This document shows, piece after piece, positions 1 through 8,381 of a DNA stretch of 64,000 bases. The notes beneath the pieces are model-generated. The model was given only the letters and a program-made list of their open reading frames with translations, had not been told where the DNA came from and did not search any database. The number at the start of each line of letters is the position of its first letter. Within the stretch, counting starts at the first letter, position 1. Origin of the DNA: CALMFG01 sp963674805 (lineage in GTDB: Bacteria > Bacillota > Clostridia > Christensenellales > CALMFG01). The translations under genes were made by a program, and so were the position numbers. The stretch is taken from contig CAXXNY010000009.1 in assembly GCA_963674805.2 (NCBI GenBank), positions 62,001 to 126,000 of the forward strand, written 5' to 3'.

Positions 1-446
1 TTGCTCATCTCATAAGGAACGACCCCGTAAAGATAATGCTCTGCAGGCAAGGTATTAATCGCACGAATATGGCCTTCATCCAGACTGAATTGCATATCGC
101 CAAGGTAGGTACAAAAGCCATAATTCGCGTTATAATAGCCGACATATGCGGACGTTGCGGAATCATCTTTGCTGATCAGCGTTATTTTAGGCGCCGAAAA
201 ACTATCTTGTTCAGTACGAATAACCAGACGGTTTCCTTCAACCCACAAGGTGATGTTATCAGAATTCAAATCAAATTCGGGATTCTCTTGAATTACATAG
301 TCACCGAGGACTGTGACATCCATCGACTGATATGAAGCAGTGGAAAGCAGCACACGAATATCGTTATCGGGAGCGGCTGCACTTGCTCTGCCGGACCATA
401 ACAACATGACCGCTGCGGCAATGGCAATAAAAAGATGTTTTTTCAT
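1..446 (-). CDS. SpoIID/LytB-domain secreted protein, N-terminal part (truncated by window edge)
   Basis: About 148 codons are visible and the gene continues past the left edge. It starts at the ATG at 446 with AGGAAC just upstream. The first 23 residues are a signal peptide (MKKHLF, hydrophobic core, then SGRASA). The mature part carries IRVLLST and later INTLPAEHYLYGVVPYEMS, which matches the SpoIID/amidase-enhancer domain pattern (N-x-L-x-x-E-x-Y-L-x-G-V-V-P-x-E-M). SpoIID proteins are lytic transglycosylases that remodel peptidoglycan, in sporulation or more generally at the cell surface. Whether this is true SpoIID or a vegetative relative cannot be judged from the fragment. It is transcribed leftwards, downstream of and separate from the LacI gene. 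Confidence 0.85.
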   Translation of the reverse strand, partial: MKKHLFIAIAAAVMLLWSGRASAAAPDNDIRVLLSTASYQSMDVTVLGDYVIQENPEFDLNSDNITLWVEGNRLVIRTEQDSFSAPKITLISKDDSATSAYVGYYNANYGFCTYLGDMQFSLDEGHIRAINTLPAEHYLYGVVPYEMS

Positions 447-511
447 ATGTTCCTATTTTGTTATCTTGAATAATAACTCCAACAAAATTCCTTATCCATT
501 GTTGTGTTTAA

Positions 512-540
512 ATAGTATCATATCAAAATCTTTTCTTCAA
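512..540 (-). promoter_or_regulatory. candidate sigma-A promoter of the SpoIID-like gene
   Basis: Read on the minus strand, TTGAAG and TACTAT are separated by 17 bases, about 65 bases before the start codon at 446. The rest of the 447-640 gap shows nothing else recognisable. Confidence 0.35.
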
Positions 541-640
541 ACACCATATCAGCGTGAAGCATTATAAAGTCGTACAGCTTGTGAGGCGTAAAACGAAGCA
601 ATCATCAATATGCCTTTTCCCCTGCCGTTGTCCGTTTCGG

Positions 641-1633
641 TTACCGTTCTATCAGCTCCGTATCAACAATGCAGTGATCAGCCGTCAAACCCTCTGTACT
701 ATTTTCCAACTGATCAATCAGCATTTTCACCGCATGCTGGCCCAACAGATCCGCATATATCTCAACGCTGGAAAATGCCGGATTCCGGTACTTCGAAATC
801 GTGGTATTGTTGAAGCCAACCACCGGAATAAACTTTCCTGTTGCTTCATATCCCGTTTGAGATGCCCCAAAAGCAATCAGATCGTCGGTCGTAACCACTG
901 CATCAGGCGCTCCGTCCGCTAAGAAATAGGCCATACCGGCAGCGCCGTTTTCTTCGGTGTCATCCCGCAGAAAGACCATACGGTCATTCACCGGAATTTT
1001 CGCCTCTGCCATTGCCTTTTTGTATCCTTCCAGACGGTCCTTATTCACCCTGAACTCTATTGATCCGCCGATAAACGTAATTTTGCGGTAACCTTTTTCA
1101 AGCATCCTCTTTGTCGCGTTATACGTCGCCGTCACATTATCATTATCCACCCACGCCTTTGGCGGACTCCCAACCGTCCGGCCGATTAAGACATAGGGTT
1201 TCCCTACAGTATTTAAATACGCGACGCTTTCTTCGCTTTCCCTGGCAGCGCTTAAGATAATACCGTCTACCCACTGGCTTTGCTCCAGATCTTTTAGTAT
1301 GGATAATTCTTTTTCCTGCTCCCGTGCATTGGCATGAATCACATAATAGCCTTTTTCCTGCGCATAGATACTGACAGCAGTTAAAACCTGGATAAAGAAA
1401 GGATTGTGAAACAGCTGCTTGTCAGTACTCGGCAGTATTAATCCAATTATTTTCGTGCGTGATTTAGAGGCCAATGAGCGCGCGACAAGATTCGGGCGGT
1501 AGTTGATTTCTTCCATCGCCCGATAGACTTTTTCGGCGGTCGCTTGGCTGATCTTTGGGCTCTTGGCAATGACCCGTGATACTGTTGACGGATTAACACC
1601 AGCGCGGGCGGCAACATCTTTTATTGTTACCAT
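641..1633 (-). CDS. LacI-family transcriptional regulator, probable MalR-type repressor
   Basis: 330 residues, the normal LacI-family length. Residues 3-22 form the helix-turn-helix (VTIKDVAARAGVNPSTVSR). The hinge helix follows near residues 50-58 (RSLASKSR), then a periplasmic-binding-protein-like sensor domain starting at TKIIGLILPS. The ATG at 1633 has AAGGGAG seven bases upstream. The gene is divergent from the maltose phosphorylase gene, and the 14-base LacI-type palindrome in that intergenic region also occurs before the sugar ABC transporter at 9730. I infer it represses both units and is released by maltose or a maltodextrin-derived ligand. The effector is not readable from sequence. 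Confidence 0.9.
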   Translation of the reverse strand: MVTIKDVAARAGVNPSTVSRVIAKSPKISQATAEKVYRAMEEINYRPNLVARSLASKSRTKIIGLILPSTDKQLFHNPFFIQVLTAVSIYAQEKGYYVIHANAREQEKELSILKDLEQSQWVDGIILSAARESEESVAYLNTVGKPYVLIGRTVGSPPKAWVDNDNVTATYNATKRMLEKGYRKITFIGGSIEFRVNKDRLEGYKKAMAEAKIPVNDRMVFLRDDTEENGAAGMAYFLADGAPDAVVTTDDLIAFGASQTGYEATGKFIPVVGFNNTTISKYRNPAFSSVEIYADLLGQHAVKMLIDQLENSTEGLTADHCIVDTELIER

Positions 1634-1723
1634 TTTTATCTCCCTTGGCTTTCGCTTTTATTCCCGTTTGTTTTGGTTTTATACATCCGTAATGGAAATT
1701 TAACAGTAATCTTGTTTTTTTAC

Positions 1724-1753
1724 TTGTTTCCTGTTTTATGCAAAGTATATAAT
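1724..1753 (+). promoter_or_regulatory. promoter of the phosphorylase operon
   Basis: TTGTTT at 1724-1729 and a perfect TATAAT at 1748-1753, 18 bases apart, lead into the LacI-type palindrome. The spacer contains TGTTTTATGCAAA (1732-1744), which also occurs in the tandem repeat at 55290. Confidence 0.65.
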
Positions 1754-1764
1754 AAATCAAAAGA

Positions 1765-1784
1765 AAATGCAAACGGTTGCATTT
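1765..1784. promoter_or_regulatory. LacI/MalR-type operator before maltose phosphorylase
   Basis: A palindrome with 8-base arms (AAATGCAA and TTGCATTT) around ACGG. Its inner 14 bases (TGCAAACGGTTGCA, 1768-1781) have the central CG typical of LacI-family operators. It lies just after the -10 box, where a bound repressor would block initiation. The site at 9730-9743 fits the same consensus, TGCAANCGNTTGCA. Confidence 0.7.
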
Positions 1785-1808
1785 CGGCGGCTGTTATGAA
1801 AAATCACT

Positions 1809-4127
1809 ATGAATTCTTTATTCGAAATTGACCAATGGACCGTTAAATCTATCGGATTTGACAACCAAAAAAACGAAATAGTTGAGAGTGTCATGAGCCT
1901 CGGAAACGGGCACATGGGGCTGCGCGGAAACTTCGAGGAAACATTTTCCGGGGAGACGTTAAAGGGTACCTATATCGCAGGTATTTATTATCCGGACAAG
2001 ACCAAAGTTTCGTGGTGGAAAAACGGATATCCCGAATATTTCGCTAAAGTTTTAAACGCGTGCGACTTTATTGCAGTTGAGCTCATTATTGACGGTGAAA
2101 TCATTGACGTGAACCGTGTTAAGCTTGACTCCTTTATTCAAGAGCTGGACATGAAGTCAGGTACGCTGTCGCGCATGTTTTCATTCGCCACAAAAACAGG
2201 TAAGCGCGTGCAAATCGACACACTGCGTTTTGTATCCATGCACGAAAAAGAAAAAGGCGCCATCCGTTATGCTATCCACGCACTGGACAGTGATATAACC
2301 ATTGAGCTAAAGTCCCGGCTTGACGGCAACGTAAAAAATACCGACTCCAATTACGATGAAATGTTTTGGAGTAAAGTCAGTTCATCCTGTGACGATGAAG
2401 CCGCTTATATTACGTTGAAAACAAAAAAGACAGAATTCATCGTTACGACTGCAAAAACAGATTCCGTGAAAGTCGGCAATGTACCGCTCTGCGCCATCAA
2501 AGCGCATACGGACGGAAGTCTGCTGGTCGAGCACATCTATCATTCGCGGCTGAAGCCGGACGAAACATTGATGCTGGAAAAGTACTTTTCGGTCGTAACG
2601 TCGCGGGATCACCCAAAAAGCGAACTAAATAATCGGGCGGTTGAAAACGCACTTAAGGCAAAGGCCGCCGGTTTCGACCAGCTCTTAAAAGACCATAAGC
2701 GTGCATGGGCAGCCATTTGGGCGCACAGTGATATTGAGATTAAGGGCGATGACGCATCCCAGCAGGGAATTCGCTTTAATATCTTCCAACTCAACCAGAC
2801 CTACACCGGCCGTGATAATCGGCTGAATATCGGGCCAAAAGGATTCACCGGCGAAAAGTACGGCGGCGGTACGTATTGGGATACCGAGGTTTTTTGCCTG
2901 CCCTTTTTCCTGTCCACCGCAGAAAGCGGGGTCGCAAAATCCCTTCTTGTCTACCGGTATAATCAGTTGGACCAGGCAAAGGAAAACGCGGCAAAGCTTG
3001 GGCTTAACGGTGCGCTGTACCCGATGGTCACGATGAACGGGGAAGAGTGCCACAATGAATGGGAAATCACATTTGAGGAAATCCACCGCAACGCAGCCAT
3101 TGCGCTGGCGATTAAAAACTATGTGGATTATACAGGCGACACCGCCTATCTCTGCACATACGGACTCGGCGTTTTAGTCGAAACCGCGCGGTTTTGGGCG
3201 AGCCGGGTTAACTTTAATACACGGACACAGAAATATATGATTCTTGGGGTGACGGGCCCCAATGAATACGAAAACAACGTCAACAACAATTGGTACACCA
3301 ACCGAATGGCCGCGTTTTCGCTTGGCTATACCGTACAGGCTGCGGAATACCTCAAGGCAAACAGTCCGGCAGACTATGAGAAGAACGCTGAGCAGTACAG
3401 CATTATGGATTCTGAACTTGAACAGTTCAGCACCATTGCTCAAAATATGTATTATCCTTATATTAAAGAATTCGATGTATTTGCCCAGCAGGACGGCTAT
3501 ACCGACAAAGAATTATTGCCTGCGGACAGCATTTCTTCGGAGGACCGTCCCATTAACCAGCATTGGTCCTGGGATCGTATCCTGCGTTCCTGCTTTATCA
3601 AGCAGGCGGATGTCATCCAGTATCTTTATAACTTCCCGTTTGCGTTTGATCTGGAAACAAAGCGGCGCAATTTTGACTTTTACGAGCCAATGACGGTGCA
3701 TGAATCCTCTTTGTCCTCATGTATCTATTCGGTAATCGCTTCCGAGCTCGGATATCAGGACAAGGCCTATGCGCTTTACTTACGCGCATCACGGCTGGAC
3801 CTCGATAATTATAATAATGACACAGAGGACGGGTTGCATATTACCGCAACAACGGGTTCATGGATTTCAATTGTCCATGGTTTCGGCGGCCTGCGGGTGA
3901 GGAACAATCAGTTGATACTAAACCCTGTTTTGCCGAAGGCATGGCAGAAATATGCGTTTAATTTGTGTTTTAGGGGCGCAGCGGTTAAAGTGACCGTCGG
4001 CACGGATGAGGTGGTTATCCGCCATATCCAGGGAGACACCGCAGACATAACGGTCTATAACAGCACATACAGCCTTTCGGATAAAAAGGAATTCCATATC
4101 CCCAAAGTTGAAAAGGAGAAGCTGTGA
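1809..4127 (+). CDS. mapA: maltose phosphorylase, glycoside hydrolase family 65
   Basis: 772 residues, the usual size of bacterial GH65 phosphorylases. Such enzymes split maltose with phosphate into glucose and beta-glucose 1-phosphate in the cytosol. The N-terminal beta-sandwich (MSLGNGHMGLRGNFEE near residue 29) is followed by the (alpha/alpha)6 barrel. GPNEYENNVNNNWYTN near residues 483-498 is the form seen in maltose phosphorylases rather than trehalose or kojibiose phosphorylases, and Glu486 corresponds to the general acid. GGGTYWDTEVF and MNGEECHNEWEITFEE are further family motifs. No strong ribosome-binding site precedes the ATG, but the upstream frame is closed by a stop at 1797, so the start is well bounded. 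The end overlaps the next gene by 4 bases (GTGA). No beta-phosphoglucomutase lies beside it. Confidence 0.93.
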   Translation: MNSLFEIDQWTVKSIGFDNQKNEIVESVMSLGNGHMGLRGNFEETFSGETLKGTYIAGIYYPDKTKVSWWKNGYPEYFAKVLNACDFIAVELIIDGEIIDVNRVKLDSFIQELDMKSGTLSRMFSFATKTGKRVQIDTLRFVSMHEKEKGAIRYAIHALDSDITIELKSRLDGNVKNTDSNYDEMFWSKVSSSCDDEAAYITLKTKKTEFIVTTAKTDSVKVGNVPLCAIKAHTDGSLLVEHIYHSRLKPDETLMLEKYFSVVTSRDHPKSELNNRAVENALKAKAAGFDQLLKDHKRAWAAIWAHSDIEIKGDDASQQGIRFNIFQLNQTYTGRDNRLNIGPKGFTGEKYGGGTYWDTEVFCLPFFLSTAESGVAKSLLVYRYNQLDQAKENAAKLGLNGALYPMVTMNGEECHNEWEITFEEIHRNAAIALAIKNYVDYTGDTAYLCTYGLGVLVETARFWASRVNFNTRTQKYMILGVTGPNEYENNVNNNWYTNRMAAFSLGYTVQAAEYLKANSPADYEKNAEQYSIMDSELEQFSTIAQNMYYPYIKEFDVFAQQDGYTDKELLPADSISSEDRPINQHWSWDRILRSCFIKQADVIQYLYNFPFAFDLETKRRNFDFYEPMTVHESSLSSCIYSVIASELGYQDKAYALYLRASRLDLDNYNNDTEDGLHITATTGSWISIVHGFGGLRVRNNQLILNPVLPKAWQKYAFNLCFRGAAVKVTVGTDEVVIRHIQGDTADITVYNSTYSLSDKKEFHIPKVEKEKL

Positions 4128-5734
4128 CCAACAACAAACCCCTAACGGCGTATTTCTGTATGGAATATGGTCTTGAAAGCGTCTTTAAGCAATATGCAGG
4201 CGGTCTCGGCATTCTTGCCGGTGATTATTTAAAGGGCGCGAAAGATCACGGTTATCCGGTCATCGGTATCGGCTTGCTGTGGAAACAGGGTTATACCGAT
4301 CAGTACATCGATCAATCCGGCAGGGTTTTTGACAGCTATCAAAACCGCACCTATAACTTCCTGTTAGATACGGGCGTTGAGATCATGGTCGAAATCCGCC
4401 GGCGTCCGGTATACGCAAAGGTATGGAAAGTTACTGCCTTCGGGAATGCAGATCTTTATCTGTTAGATACGGATTTGGATAAAAACAAAGATACATGGAT
4501 TACTGGTCAGCTTTACGGCTGGTTCGAAGAAGAGCGCGTCGCACAGGAGATGATACTCGGTATCGGCGGAGTGCGTGCGTTGAGAGCGTTGAATCTGCCG
4601 GTTGAAGTCTTCCATTTCAACGAGGGCCATGCTGTTTTCGCCGCTCTGGAGCTGATCAAAGAGGGTGTGGACAGTGGTAAGCACTATGACGCGGCATTTG
4701 CCGATGCCCGTAAGCAAACAGTGTTTACCACTCATACCCCCATAATTCAGGGAAACGAATCTCATACGCTTCACCGGCTCAGGTATATGGGCGCGGATAA
4801 TGGGCTGACCGACTCCCAGTTAAAGAAGATCGGCGGCGATCCGTTCAACATGACCGTTGCCGCTCTGCGCCTGTCGCGCAAAGCCAATGCCGTATCAGTC
4901 CTGCACGCAAAAACCGCCAATCAGATGTGGTCTGATATTGCCGGACGGTGCGACATCATCCCCATCACAAACGCCATCCATCTGCCCACATGGGTCTGTC
5001 AGGATATTCTGGATGCTGTTGATAATTTAGATGCTTTATGGCGGGCGCATATGGAGCAGAAACAAAAACTCATCGCGTTCATCCGCGGGCGCACCGGCGC
5101 CAAGCTTGATGAGAGCATCTTGACTATTGGGTTTTCCAGGCGCGCCGCGCCTTATAAGCGGTCAGACTTCATTTTCAGCGACCTGCCGCGGATCGAGAAA
5201 CTGCTTAAAGCAAACCGGCTACAAATCGCTTTTTCCGGCAAGGCGCATCCGCTGGACGACCAAGGCAAGGCGATTGTGGAAAACCTTTTCAAAATGAGCC
5301 GGTCCTATCCGAATCAGGTTGTTTTCCTGGAAAATTATGATATGGAAATCGGTGCGGCATTAACGTGCGGCGCAGACGTGTGGTTAAACAATCCCAGACG
5401 CCCGCGTGAAGCCAGCGGCACCTCCGGCATGAAGGCCGCCATGAACGGCGTTTTAAATTGCTCCATACTCGACGGATGGTGGCCGGAAGTATGCAATCAC
5501 GGAGCGAACGGTTGGCAGTTCGGTGATGGATTTGAATCTGATGATCCGCAGCAGGCCGATGCACATGACCTTAAGGCACTATATCATGTGCTGGAAACCG
5601 AGGTCATTCCCACGTATTACAATATGCCTAACCAATGGCGCCGGATGATGCAGAGCAGCATCAGGGCCGCCAAAGAGCCTTTTGCGGTCAAGCGTATGCT
5701 TGAGGAATACTATAATTTGCTTTATACTGAATAG
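4124..5734 (+). CDS. short alpha-glucan phosphorylase, GT35 family
   Basis: 536 residues, clearly shorter than classical glycogen phosphorylases (about 800) but the size of the compact bacterial alpha-glucan family phosphorylases. The GTG start at 4124 overlaps the mapA stop and has AAGGAG at 4113-4118, which implies translational coupling. The N-terminus (AYFCMEYGL, then QYAGGLGILAGDYLKGAKD) and the C-terminal EASGTSGMKAAMNG are family hallmarks. Lys437 in the latter corresponds to the PLP-bearing lysine. The enzyme removes glucose 1-phosphate from non-reducing ends of alpha-1,4-glucans. Paired with maltose phosphorylase it would degrade maltodextrins phosphorolytically and save ATP. Chain-length preference cannot be predicted. 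Confidence 0.9.
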   Translation: MTNNKPLTAYFCMEYGLESVFKQYAGGLGILAGDYLKGAKDHGYPVIGIGLLWKQGYTDQYIDQSGRVFDSYQNRTYNFLLDTGVEIMVEIRRRPVYAKVWKVTAFGNADLYLLDTDLDKNKDTWITGQLYGWFEEERVAQEMILGIGGVRALRALNLPVEVFHFNEGHAVFAALELIKEGVDSGKHYDAAFADARKQTVFTTHTPIIQGNESHTLHRLRYMGADNGLTDSQLKKIGGDPFNMTVAALRLSRKANAVSVLHAKTANQMWSDIAGRCDIIPITNAIHLPTWVCQDILDAVDNLDALWRAHMEQKQKLIAFIRGRTGAKLDESILTIGFSRRAAPYKRSDFIFSDLPRIEKLLKANRLQIAFSGKAHPLDDQGKAIVENLFKMSRSYPNQVVFLENYDMEIGAALTCGADVWLNNPRRPREASGTSGMKAAMNGVLNCSILDGWWPEVCNHGANGWQFGDGFESDDPQQADAHDLKALYHVLETEVIPTYYNMPNQWRRMMQSSIRAAKEPFAVKRMLEEYYNLLYTE

Positions 5735-5763
5735 ACAGACAAGGTCATCAGTATTACATCAGT

Positions 5764-5792
5764 AACAGCCCTGCAGACCCTGCGGGGTTGTT
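5764..5792 (+). other. imperfect hairpin between phosphorylase and DUF624 genes
   Basis: AACAGCCCTGCA and TGCGGGGTTGTT can pair (10 of 12 positions Watson-Crick, the rest wobble) around a 5-base loop. No T-run follows, so it is more likely a processing or partial termination structure than a strong terminator. Confidence 0.3.
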
Positions 5793-5811
5793 GTATGTTA
5801 AGGAGATCAGT

Positions 5812-6489
5812 ATGCGGTTGCTACCGGATTTTAACAAGCCCGGCAAAGGGGTATCCAAAGACGAAAAACCACCGGAAGGGTTTTGTCTGTTCTGGCTGGC
5901 ATTAAAAGAAAATTACGGCAGTCTGATTTTGCTGAATGTTCTGTTTATCCTTTTTTCGGCATTAATTATTACTTTTGGGCCTGCGCTGAAGGCGCTCTCG
6001 GCCGTTACGCTGAATATGGTCCGCCGCGAGCCTCAAAAGCCTGTCCAAACGTTTTTTACCGCATTTAAAACGGACTTTCTCAAAACCGCTTTAACCGGTA
6101 TCGCTGTATTGGCTGTTATGGGCGCGCTTTCGTTTTCAGCATACTATTATACCCAGCAAACTCCGCTTGGATTCCAATCAAAACTTTTGCTGGGCGTTAC
6201 CATCGCGCTCGTGTTATTTTTCAGTGCCGTTACGATGTACCTGTTTAAATCGCTGGCCGTACTGGACGTTCCGCTCTTTGGGGCAATAAAAAATGCGGTG
6301 CTTTTAACCATTGCTTCCCCAAAAAACCTGTTGATGCTGTTTGTTTTTATCGTTATTCCGTCGGCTTTGTGCTGCTTGTTCCCCGCCGTCGGCGGCATTA
6401 TCATCATTCTTATTTTGTTCTCTTTAAACTCCCTCACTGGCTCAATTATCAGTTGGCAGGCTATGAGCGATTATATTATCAAAACTTAA
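5812..6489 (+). CDS. DUF624 (YesL-like) membrane protein
   Basis: 225 residues from the ATG at 5812, chosen because AAGGAG lies six bases before it; a longer reading from a TTG at 5788 is less likely. There are five to six hydrophobic segments. The pattern (GFCLFWLALKENYGSLI, then FGPALKALSAVTLNMVRRE) resembles the DUF624/YesL family, often encoded beside carbohydrate ABC transporters in Bacillota. Its role is unknown; an accessory part in sugar uptake or sensing is usually assumed from context. Here it ends the phosphorylase operon and faces the ABC transporter genes across a shared terminator. Confidence 0.75.
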   Translation: MRLLPDFNKPGKGVSKDEKPPEGFCLFWLALKENYGSLILLNVLFILFSALIITFGPALKALSAVTLNMVRREPQKPVQTFFTAFKTDFLKTALTGIAVLAVMGALSFSAYYYTQQTPLGFQSKLLLGVTIALVLFFSAVTMYLFKSLAVLDVPLFGAIKNAVLLTIASPKNLLMLFVFIVIPSALCCLFPAVGGIIIILILFSLNSLTGSIISWQAMSDYIIKT

Positions 6490-6506
6490 AAAATTGAACG
6501 AATTAA

Positions 6507-6530
6507 AAAAGACCGCCTGAGCGGTCTTTT
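6507..6530. terminator. bidirectional rho-independent terminator
   Basis: A perfect 10-base stem (AAAAGACCGC / GCGGTCTTTT) around CTGA, with A-run and T-run flanks, lies between the convergent DUF624 and permease genes. It should end transcription from both sides. Confidence 0.9.
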
Positions 6531-6540
6531 GTTTCATCTG

Positions 6541-7398
6541 CTATTTGATTGATCCTGCCACCATACCCTTGATAATATGCTTTTGTGCAAACAGGAATCC
6601 GATAATAATCGGCAGCACTGCCATTAGTACCGCTGTCATAATTAAATCCCACTGTTTCACGAACGACCCTGCAAAGTTGCGGATCGCCAGCGGAATCGTC
6701 TGGATATCCTGCCCGATGCCCAATATCAGTGACGGCAGCAGGAAGTCATTCCATATCCATATGACATTCAGCACGATGACCGTGACAAAAATCGGTTTTA
6801 AAATCGGCATAATGATTCTGAAGAATACACCCGCACGGTTGCATCCGTCAATTGTAGCCGCTTCTTCCAGTTCCTGCGGGATTGATTTGATAAACCCGTG
6901 GAACATAAATACCGCTAAAGGCGCCCCGAATCCGATATAGGCGAAAATCATCCCCCAGTACGTTCGGAGCATTGGTATCCCTAGTGTCTCGTTGATGATC
7001 CTGAAAAGCGCCACCAGCGGAAACATGACAACCTGGAACGGAATAACCAGTCCGCTGACAAACACCAGAAACAGCACCTGGGAATACCATGTTTTTGTCC
7101 TGACGAGCACCCATGCTGCCATTGCCGAGAAAACCGATATGGTCACCAGCGAACCAACAGTAATCAATACCGAAGAGAACACACTCGATGAATACCGCAC
7201 AGTCGGTTTGGTCCAGATGGTTTTGACATGTTCAAATAAAAGCGACCATTTTTCCGGCATTGCAATCGGATCGGTCGTAACAGTGAATGACGGTTTTGCC
7301 GAGTTAATAATCACGATAAAGAAAGGTGAAATGGTGAAAATAAACAAGATTATGGTGATGATGGTCAATATCCATCCTGCAATTTTTCTGCCAGACAT
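6541..7398 (-). CDS. carbohydrate ABC transporter permease (MalG/CUT1 type)
   Basis: 285 residues with six predicted membrane helices; the first is near residues 9-30. The cytoplasmic coupling (EAA) loop reads ELEEAATIDGCNRAGVFFRI near residues 184-203, the standard MalG-type signature. The gene shares one base with the upstream permease (TAATG junction), so the two are co-translated. It forms the membrane pore with that permease and takes sugar from the binding protein at 8382. No ATPase is encoded here; CUT1 importers in Bacillota often share an MsmX-type ATPase encoded elsewhere. Confidence 0.9.
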   Translation of the reverse strand: MSGRKIAGWILTIITIILFIFTISPFFIVIINSAKPSFTVTTDPIAMPEKWSLLFEHVKTIWTKPTVRYSSSVFSSVLITVGSLVTISVFSAMAAWVLVRTKTWYSQVLFLVFVSGLVIPFQVVMFPLVALFRIINETLGIPMLRTYWGMIFAYIGFGAPLAVFMFHGFIKSIPQELEEAATIDGCNRAGVFFRIIMPILKPIFVTVIVLNVIWIWNDFLLPSLILGIGQDIQTIPLAIRNFAGSFVKQWDLIMTAVLMAVLPIIIGFLFAQKHIIKGMVAGSIK

Positions 7399-8303
7399 TA
7401 TAATTCCACCTCCCGCTTTTGACTGCTTCTAACCTGAAGGATTGAAACAACGGCCAGAAGAATGAAGAACACAATCGCCCGCGCCTGTCCTTCCGCCATG
7501 TTGTTGTACTTGAATGCGACATTATAGATGTGAACCGCCAGAAGTTCGGTCGTGTTCACCACTTCGCCTGCAAAGGTCGTTGACGGACCGCCGTTTGTCA
7601 GCGCAATGATAATATCGTATTGCTTAAACGAATTGACAATCGTTAAAAACGATGTAATGGTAAACGCCTGTGCAATCATAGGTATTGTAATGTTCCGGAA
7701 CCGCTGCCAGAAAGTCGCCCCGTCGATTTCCGCTGCTTCCGTCAGCTCCTGCGGCACATTCAGCAGCGCCGCCACATAAATCATCATGATATAGCCGGCA
7801 TACTGCCACGTAAACGCAAAAATCAGACCAAACAACGTCAGCGTTGGGTCTGCCATAATCAGCAGTTTTTCCATCGCGGGGAATCCGAGCCCCGCGCCAA
7901 CCGCCGGTATAACCTCTTTAAAAATGAACTGCCAGATATAACCCAGTACGAGTCCGCCGATCAGGTTCGGCAGGAAAAATCCGGCTCTAAAAAACGCCTT
8001 CCCTTTTATTTCTCTGGTAACCAGAACCGCAAGCACCAGCGCAACAACATTGATTACAACCGCCGAAAGCGCAGTAAACAAGAATGTGCGTAAGAAAGAA
8101 TATTGGAATGCGATATCCGCAAACATCTCCTTATAGTTTGCGAGACCGACCCAGCTGATTTTTTCGCCCGCTATCGCCGTCCAGTCCGTTAACGAATAAT
8201 ACGCACCCATAAAGAACGGAATGAGTACGACCACAACAAACGAAAATAGCGCGGGAAATAAAAACAGCCAGTAGATGAGCTTATCCTTAAAAAAACGATA
8301 CAC
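7398..8303 (-). CDS. carbohydrate ABC transporter permease (MalF/CUT1 type)
   Basis: 301 residues from the GTG at 8303, preferred because GGGAGG lies six bases upstream; an upstream in-frame ATG at 8363 lacks a ribosome-binding site. Six hydrophobic helices start at LIYWLFLFPALFSFVVVV. The EAA loop is ELTEAAEIDGATFWQRFRNI. Middle gene of the binding protein, MalF, MalG operon. Inner-membrane partner of the gene at 6541; the likely cargo is maltose or a short alpha-glucan, judged from the facing phosphorylases. Confidence 0.9.
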   Translation of the reverse strand: MYRFFKDKLIYWLFLFPALFSFVVVVLIPFFMGAYYSLTDWTAIAGEKISWVGLANYKEMFADIAFQYSFLRTFLFTALSAVVINVVALVLAVLVTREIKGKAFFRAGFFLPNLIGGLVLGYIWQFIFKEVIPAVGAGLGFPAMEKLLIMADPTLTLFGLIFAFTWQYAGYIMMIYVAALLNVPQELTEAAEIDGATFWQRFRNITIPMIAQAFTITSFLTIVNSFKQYDIIIALTNGGPSTTFAGEVVNTTELLAVHIYNVAFKYNNMAEGQARAIVFFILLAVVSILQVRSSQKREVEL

Positions 8304-8381
8304 ACTGCACCTCCCACATGAGATGTACCGCAAGAAAAGTTGGGCGCGGGCAGAAGCCCGCACCCTGTTCTTCTGCGTTCG

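Noticed and set aside
1796..1831. Leader peptide of 11 codons before mapA
   Set aside because: It has no ribosome-binding site, overlaps the mapA start and shows no regulatory codon pattern.
3262..3693. Open frame of 143 codons inside the maltose phosphorylase gene, another frame
   Set aside because: It lies wholly within a strongly supported GH65 gene and has Arg/Ser/Thr-rich shadow composition.
5788..5811. Longer start (TTG) for the DUF624 gene
   Set aside because: The AAGGAG ribosome-binding site lies inside this extension and points to the ATG at 5812.
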